From contig NZ_JASLGE010000094.1 in the NCBI RefSeq assembly GCF_030150285.1, positions 1-64,000 of the forward strand: DNA of 64,000 nucleotides, given 5' to 3'. Made by a program: the position numbers and the translations under genes. Position 1 is the stretch's first letter, and every line of letters starts with the position of its first letter. The notes beneath the pieces are model-generated. The model ran no database searches. It was not told the origin of the DNA and was given only the letters and a program-made list of their open reading frames with translations. This stretch comes from Pseudomonas sp. (GTDB lineage Bacteria; Pseudomonadota; Gammaproteobacteria; Pseudomonadales; Pseudomonadaceae). This document shows, piece after piece, positions 60,045-64,000 of this stretch.

Positions 60045-61364
60045 ATGAAGAAGGCAAAACTTAGCCTCGCCTGGCAGATCCTAATCGGTCTGGTTCTGGG
60101 TATTGCAATCGGCGCACTGCTCAACCATTTCAGTGCTGAAAAGGCCTGGTGGATCAGTAACGTTCTGCAACCTGCTGGCGATATCTTTATCCGTCTGATC
60201 AAGATGATCGTAATCCCAATCGTGATTTCATCACTGGTTGTCGGGATTGCAGGCGTGGGAGATGCGAAGAAGCTCGGTCGCATCGGTCTAAAAACAATTA
60301 TCTACTTCGAGGTGGTGACCACCATCGCGATTCTGGTCGGGCTGGTACTCGCTAACGTGTTCCACCCGGGTGCCGGCATCGACATGAGTACGCTGGGCAC
60401 GGTCGATATTTCCAAATATGAGGCCACCGCTGCAGAAGTTCAGCATGAGCATGCGTTCATCGAAACCATCCTCAACCTGATCCCTTCCAACATCTTTGCG
60501 TCCATGGCTCGCGGCGAAATGCTGCCGATCATCTTCTTCTCGGTGTTGTTTGGTCTCGGCTTGTCGAGCCTGAATGCCGAATTGCGCGACCCGCTGGTGA
60601 AAACCTTCCAGGGCGTGTCCGAGTCGATGTTCAAAGTCACTCACATGATCATGAACTACGCGCCTATCGGTGTGTTTGCGCTGATCGCCGTGACCGTCGC
60701 CAACTTCGGCTTCGCCTCGCTGGTACCCTTGGCCAAGCTGGTGGTGCTGGTTTACGCCGCCATTCTGTTCTTTGCCTTTGCCGTACTGGGCCTGATCGCC
60801 AAGCTGTTTGGCTTCTCGGTGATCAAGCTGATGCGCATCTTCAAGGATGAACTGGTACTGGCTTACTCCACTGCCAGCTCCGAAACCGTGTTGCCGCGCG
60901 TGATCGAGAAGATGGAAGCCTACGGTTGCCCGAAAGCGATTTGCAGCTTTGTGGTACCGACCGGTTACTCGTTCAACCTCGATGGTTCGACCCTGTACCA
61001 GAGCATCGCGGCGATCTTTATTGCCCAGCTGTACGGCATTGACCTGTCCATCAGCCAGCAACTGTTGCTGGTATTGACCCTGATGGTCACCTCCAAAGGT
61101 ATCGCCGGTGTACCGGGCGTGTCCTTCGTGGTGCTGCTGGCTACCTTGGGCAGTGTGGGCATCCCGCTGGAAGGCCTGGCCTTCATTGCCGGTGTTGACC
61201 GTGTGATGGACATGGCGCGTACCGCCCTGAACGTGATCGGTAACGCCCTGGCGGTACTGGTGATTTCGCGCTGGGAAGGCATGTACGACGATGCCAAGGG
61301 CGAGCGCTACTGGAACTCGCTGCCGCACTGGCGCAGCAAGGAAGCCCTGCCTAAAGGCGAATAA
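60045..61364 (+). CDS. gltP: Glutamate/aspartate:proton symporter GltP
   Basis: A 439-residue dicarboxylate/amino acid:cation symporter (DAACS family) for aspartate and glutamate uptake. It has eight membrane helices plus two re-entrant loops; the serine-rich hairpin 1 motif (YSTASSETVLPRV near 273-285) and NLDGSTLYQSIAAIFIAQ near 307-324 are characteristic, with TSKGIAGVPG hairpin 2 near 350. TAAGGG precedes ATG. A strong terminator follows. It has a 490-base regulatory region upstream. Confidence 0.93.
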   Translation: MKKAKLSLAWQILIGLVLGIAIGALLNHFSAEKAWWISNVLQPAGDIFIRLIKMIVIPIVISSLVVGIAGVGDAKKLGRIGLKTIIYFEVVTTIAILVGLVLANVFHPGAGIDMSTLGTVDISKYEATAAEVQHEHAFIETILNLIPSNIFASMARGEMLPIIFFSVLFGLGLSSLNAELRDPLVKTFQGVSESMFKVTHMIMNYAPIGVFALIAVTVANFGFASLVPLAKLVVLVYAAILFFAFAVLGLIAKLFGFSVIKLMRIFKDELVLAYSTASSETVLPRVIEKMEAYGCPKAICSFVVPTGYSFNLDGSTLYQSIAAIFIAQLYGIDLSISQQLLLVLTLMVTSKGIAGVPGVSFVVLLATLGSVGIPLEGLAFIAGVDRVMDMARTALNVIGNALAVLVISRWEGMYDDAKGERYWNSLPHWRSKEALPKGE

Positions 61365-61390
61365 TCGCCGCAGATTGCATCCTGTTCTGA

Positions 61391-61424
61391 CAAACCCCGG
61401 CCCTGTCCGGGGTTTGTTGTTTTT
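61391..61424 (+). terminator. Intrinsic terminator of gltP
   Basis: A perfect 10-base-pair stem CAAACCCCGG/CCGGGGTTTG with a 6-base loop, followed by TTGTTTTT, starts 27 bases after the gltP stop. Confidence 0.9.
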
Positions 61425-61471
61425 GGGCGATGGCCGCTATCATTCGCCGCATCTTTGAGGAGTACATCCCG

Positions 61472-62701
61472 ATGCTTAACGGCCTTTGGCTCAGCTTTTT
61501 CGTTGTCGCCACCGTGTCGGCATTTGCCCAGTGGCTGGTGGGCGGTAATGCCGGGATTTTTGCGGCGATTGTTGAAAGCATCTTTGCGATGGCCAAGCTG
61601 TCGGTCGAGGTCATGATCCTGCTGTTCGGCACCCTGACCTTGTGGCTGGGCTTTCTGCGCATTGCGGAAAAAGCCGGCATCGTTGATTGGTGCGGCAAGG
61701 CGCTGGGCCCTCTGTTTACGCGGCTGATGCCTGAAGTACCGCCCGGTCACCCGGCGCTGGGGCTTATCACCCTTAACTTCGCCGCCAACGGTCTGGGCCT
61801 GGACAACGCCGCTACGCCCATAGGCCTGAAAGCCATGCGCTCGCTGCAAGAACTCAACCCGAGCCCCACCAGCGCCAGTAATGCGCAAATCCTGTTTTTG
61901 GTATTGAACGCGTCTTCTCTGACGCTGCTGCCGGTGACGATCTTTATGTACCGCGCCCAGCAGGGTGCGGCAGACCCGACGCTGGTGTTCCTGCCGATCC
62001 TGCTGGCGACCAGCGCCTCGACCCTTGCCGGCCTGCTCTCGGTGGCCGTGATGCAGCGTTTGCGGTTGTGGGACCCTGTAGTGCTGGCGTATTTGATACC
62101 GGGTGCCCTGATCCTGGGCGGTTTCATGGCGCTACTGGCCGGTTTGTCGGCCACGGCGTTGGCCAGTTTGTCGTCGATCATGGGCAACCTGACCTTATTC
62201 GGGTTGATCATGCTCTTTCTGGTGATCGGGGCGCTGCGCAAGGTCAAGGTCTACGAAGCGTTTGTCGAAGGTGCCAAAGAAGGTTTCGACGTCGCCAAGA
62301 ACCTGCTGCCTTATCTGGTCGCGATGCTGTGTGCGGTAGGGGTGTTACGGGCTTCGGGCGCGCTGGACTTCGGCCTTGACGGAATACGCCACACGGTTGA
62401 GTGGCTGGGCTGGGACACGCGCTTTGTGGATGCATTGCCGACGGCGATGGTCAAACCGTTCTCTGGCAGTGCGGCCCGAGCCCTGTTGATTGAAACCATG
62501 CAAAACCAGGGCGTGGACAGCTTCCCGGCGCTGGTGGCCGCGACGGTGCAGGGCAGCACCGAAACCACGTTCTACGTGTTGGCGGTGTACTTCGGTGCCG
62601 TCGGTATTCAGCGGGCCCGGCATGCCGTGGGCTGCGCCTTGCTGGCCGAGTTCACCGGTGTTGTGGCAGCCATCGGCGTGTGCTACTGGTTCTTCGGCTA
62701 A
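61472..62701 (+). CDS. SpmA/SpmB-like nucleoside recognition domain membrane protein
   Basis: A 409-residue inner-membrane protein that joins what are separate SpmA and SpmB proteins in Bacillus (spore maturation), each with a Gate/nucleoside-recognition domain. About ten hydrophobic helices are visible; conserved segments include ITLNFAANGLGLDNAATPIGLKAM near 103-126 and VQGSTETTFYVLAVYFGAVG near 360-379. Pseudomonas does not make spores, so the role is different and unknown; transport of a small molecule is a guess. ATG 61472 follows GAGGAG at 61457-61462. Confidence 0.85.
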   Translation: MLNGLWLSFFVVATVSAFAQWLVGGNAGIFAAIVESIFAMAKLSVEVMILLFGTLTLWLGFLRIAEKAGIVDWCGKALGPLFTRLMPEVPPGHPALGLITLNFAANGLGLDNAATPIGLKAMRSLQELNPSPTSASNAQILFLVLNASSLTLLPVTIFMYRAQQGAADPTLVFLPILLATSASTLAGLLSVAVMQRLRLWDPVVLAYLIPGALILGGFMALLAGLSATALASLSSIMGNLTLFGLIMLFLVIGALRKVKVYEAFVEGAKEGFDVAKNLLPYLVAMLCAVGVLRASGALDFGLDGIRHTVEWLGWDTRFVDALPTAMVKPFSGSAARALLIETMQNQGVDSFPALVAATVQGSTETTFYVLAVYFGAVGIQRARHAVGCALLAEFTGVVAAIGVCYWFFG

Positions 62702-62707
62702 CCTGTA

Positions 62708-62773
62708 CCCCGAGGGCGCACGATCGGTTGTTATCTTTAAAAGGCGCGGCGCACCCGCCTCCGCGCCTCGGGG
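62708..62773. other. GC-rich inverted repeat between convergent genes
   Basis: CCCCGAGGGCGC (62708-62719) and GCGCCTCGGGG (62763-62773) pair with one bulged base across about 43 bases. There is no T run; it separates the SpmAB-like gene from the minus-strand lipoprotein gene. Confidence 0.4.
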
Positions 62774-62774
62774 C

Positions 62775-63401
62775 TCAGTGCTGTGCTTGCCCTTGCTGCA
62801 GCGTCCATTGCACCACCTGTGGCATCAACACGTCTGACGCTCGCCCAAAGCCTTCTACCACTGACGGTACCAGCGGGCTGCTCAGTGGCTGACGTACTTC
62901 AAAGCGTTTGGAGCCGATCACACGCTGATCGCTGTTGCGCACCAAGCGTGCGTTGTACTGGACCAGCACTTCGGGGTTCTTGCCGTTGTAGTGTGTTTGA
63001 AATGCCAACAACTCACCGCCCAATTCATAATCGGACTGCAAGTTACTGTCATCGGTGCTCAGCCCTTGTATCCGGCCATCCTGCAAGAAGGCATCCAAGA
63101 GCCGATTACGCAGCAGCGCTGGCGCAGGGTCGCTCCAGCGGGCACCTTTGTAGCTGCTGATCAAGTTGCCTTCGGGCACTACGGCGATGTTCTGGCTGTT
63201 CAACACATTGCTGCTCATGGGCTTGTCGAGACGCAACGACCACTTAACGGGTGCCTGGGCGCTGGTGGCGATCGGCGCTTGCGCAGACGGCAGCCTGTAG
63301 ACGTCGACCTGTTCAGGCGCGGGAAAAATCGAGCAAGCGCTGATCAAACTCAAACTGACGGCAAGGGCGAATGAACTGGCCAGGCGATAAGTACGGCTCA
63401 T
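62775..63401 (-). CDS. ABC-type transport auxiliary lipoprotein (PqiC/LptE-like, MCE system)
   Basis: A 208-residue lipoprotein with the lipobox ISAC (Cys23). It matches the ABC-type transport auxiliary component (DUF330/PqiC) that works in the outer membrane or periplasm with MCE proteins in phospholipid or solvent-related transport. Segments SLRLDKPMSSNVLNSQNIAVVP near 55-76 and RWSDPAPALLRNRLLDAFLQDG near 88-109 are typical. ATG overlaps the MCE gene stop by 4 bases (ATGA). It is the last gene of the transport operon in this window. Confidence 0.88.
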   Translation of the reverse strand: MSRTYRLASSFALAVSLSLISACSIFPAPEQVDVYRLPSAQAPIATSAQAPVKWSLRLDKPMSSNVLNSQNIAVVPEGNLISSYKGARWSDPAPALLRNRLLDAFLQDGRIQGLSTDDSNLQSDYELGGELLAFQTHYNGKNPEVLVQYNARLVRNSDQRVIGSKRFEVRQPLSSPLVPSVVEGFGRASDVLMPQVVQWTLQQGQAQH

Positions 63402-64000
63402 GGGGTGAATTCCTTGTTCTGTTCGCGGCCCAGCAAATAGCCGCTCGGGTTGGCTTCCAGGCGTCGCGAAATCGAGCGTAGGGTGCTGAGGGTCTCACGT
63501 AATTCATTGACCGCCGGGCCCAATTGATTGAGCCCTTGAAAGCCATTGTTCAATGACTGTTCATTGTTGGTGAGCAAGGTGTTGATGGTGTTCGTGCTTT
63601 GCTCGAGAGACTTCATTGCCTGCTCGCCGCTGCTGAACATTTGCTTGCCCTGAGTGTTGAGCAGGCCGTTAGCGTTGCGCATCAGCACGTTGGTTTGTTC
63701 CAGCGTTGTGCTGGCTTGTTTACCTACCTGAGACAGTTGTTTGAGCATCTGGCTGAGGTCATCGCGCTGGCTGGAAATGGCAGAGGTGGTTTGCTCAAGG
63801 TTATCCAGGGTCTTGCCAACGCGGTCGACATTCTCGTGGGAGAACAGGCGATTGGCGTTATGCAGCAGGATGTTGATATTGGCCAGCATGTCATTGCCGT
63901 CGGTCAGCAGGCGAGCAATCGGGGAGGGCGCTGCCACGATTTCTGGCAATTTGCCGTCCTTGCCCTTGAGGGGCGGGCTGTTCGGGTCGCCACCACTGAG
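63398..64000 (-). CDS. MlaD/MCE family protein, C-terminal part (cut by window end)
   Basis: The frame is open to the window edge, so the real start and the N-terminal MCE domain lie beyond 64000. The visible 200 residues are the C-terminal tail: SGGDPNSPPLKGKDG then long helical, Gln- and Asn-rich repeats (LLHNANRLFSHENVDRV, LEQTNVLMRNANGLLN, LEQSTNTINTLLTNNEQ) ending LSTLRSISRRLEANPSGYLLGREQ. Such tails form the helical needle of MlaD/PqiB-type proteins. A TTG at 63949 is not the true start. It overlaps the following lipoprotein gene by ATGA. Confidence 0.87.
   Translation of the reverse strand, partial: LSGGDPNSPPLKGKDGKLPEIVAAPSPIARLLTDGNDMLANINILLHNANRLFSHENVDRVGKTLDNLEQTTSAISSQRDDLSQMLKQLSQVGKQASTTLEQTNVLMRNANGLLNTQGKQMFSSGEQAMKSLEQSTNTINTLLTNNEQSLNNGFQGLNQLGPAVNELRETLSTLRSISRRLEANPSGYLLGREQNKEFTP

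Noticed and set aside
1..64000. CRISPR arrays, prophage, insertion sequences or tRNA/rRNA genes
   Set aside because: I saw no regularly spaced repeats, transposase or integrase frames, or tRNA-like cloverleaf sequences; repeats present are REP-type.

Overview
This is a chromosomal window from a Pseudomonas of the fluorescens/putida side of the genus. Gene content and order match known Pseudomonas blocks: radC-coaBC-dut-algC-argB with pyrE and crc; rph-yicC-gmk-rpoZ-spoT-ridA; exbB-exbD-tonB-oxyR-recG; rubredoxin and its reductase next to ubiC-ubiA; metNIQ; znu/zur; polA-ersA-engB-cytochrome c4-dsbA-dgcH-ampDh2-kinB-algB; and gltP. Intergenic REP elements carrying a GAGCTTGCTCGCGAT core also fit the genus. 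A psychrotolerant food-associated species (P. fragi/lundensis type) is my guess only; no marker here fixes the species.

Layout. 1-2.7 kb: an unexplained 477-base leader, an orphan peptide-type binding protein and radC. 2.8-8.6 kb: CoA, dUTP, sugar-phosphate and arginine genes, then pyrE and the catabolite-repression protein Crc. 8.6-9.0 kb: a composite REP array. 9.0-14.9 kb: RNase PH, YicC, guanylate kinase, RNA polymerase omega, SpoT, RidA. 15-24.6 kb: a lipoprotein, an epimerase, the Ton energiser, OxyR, RecG, an HDOD protein, an SCP2-like protein and HU. 24.8-27.8 kb: rubredoxin reductase, a 55-residue rubredoxin gene and early ubiquinone synthesis. 27.8-34.9 kb: REPs, a penicillin-acylase-family protein, a hydrolase, a dioxygenase, DUF523 and carbonic anhydrase. 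34.9-39.2 kb: a conserved protein, a decayed end of cyoE, SCO1 and the methionine importer. 39.4-43.2 kb: a lipoprotein and the zinc uptake system with Zur. 43.2-48.8 kb: a second composite REP array, thrB, polA, the ErsA small RNA and engB. 48.9-51.7 kb: a frameshifted c5-type cytochrome, cytochrome c4, dsbA. 51.7-58.4 kb: a diguanylate cyclase, an amidase and KinB/AlgB. 58.4-64 kb: two small membrane proteins behind a sigma-54 promoter, gltP, an SpmAB-like protein and an MCE-type lipid transport system cut by the window end.

Two themes stand out. First, respiratory decay: where other Pseudomonas carry coxBA-ctaG-coxC-ctaA-cyoE between carbonic anhydrase and SCO1, only a frameshifted cyoE tail remains, and a separate c5-type cytochrome beside cytochrome c4 has two frameshifts. 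Second, envelope stress and alginate control: AlgU-type promoters precede both ersA and dsbA, algC (a known ErsA target) is in the same window, and kinB/algB face a sigma-54 promoter. A terminator-like hairpin inside the dioxygenase gene, several palindromes and the composite REP modules are the other unexplained signals.
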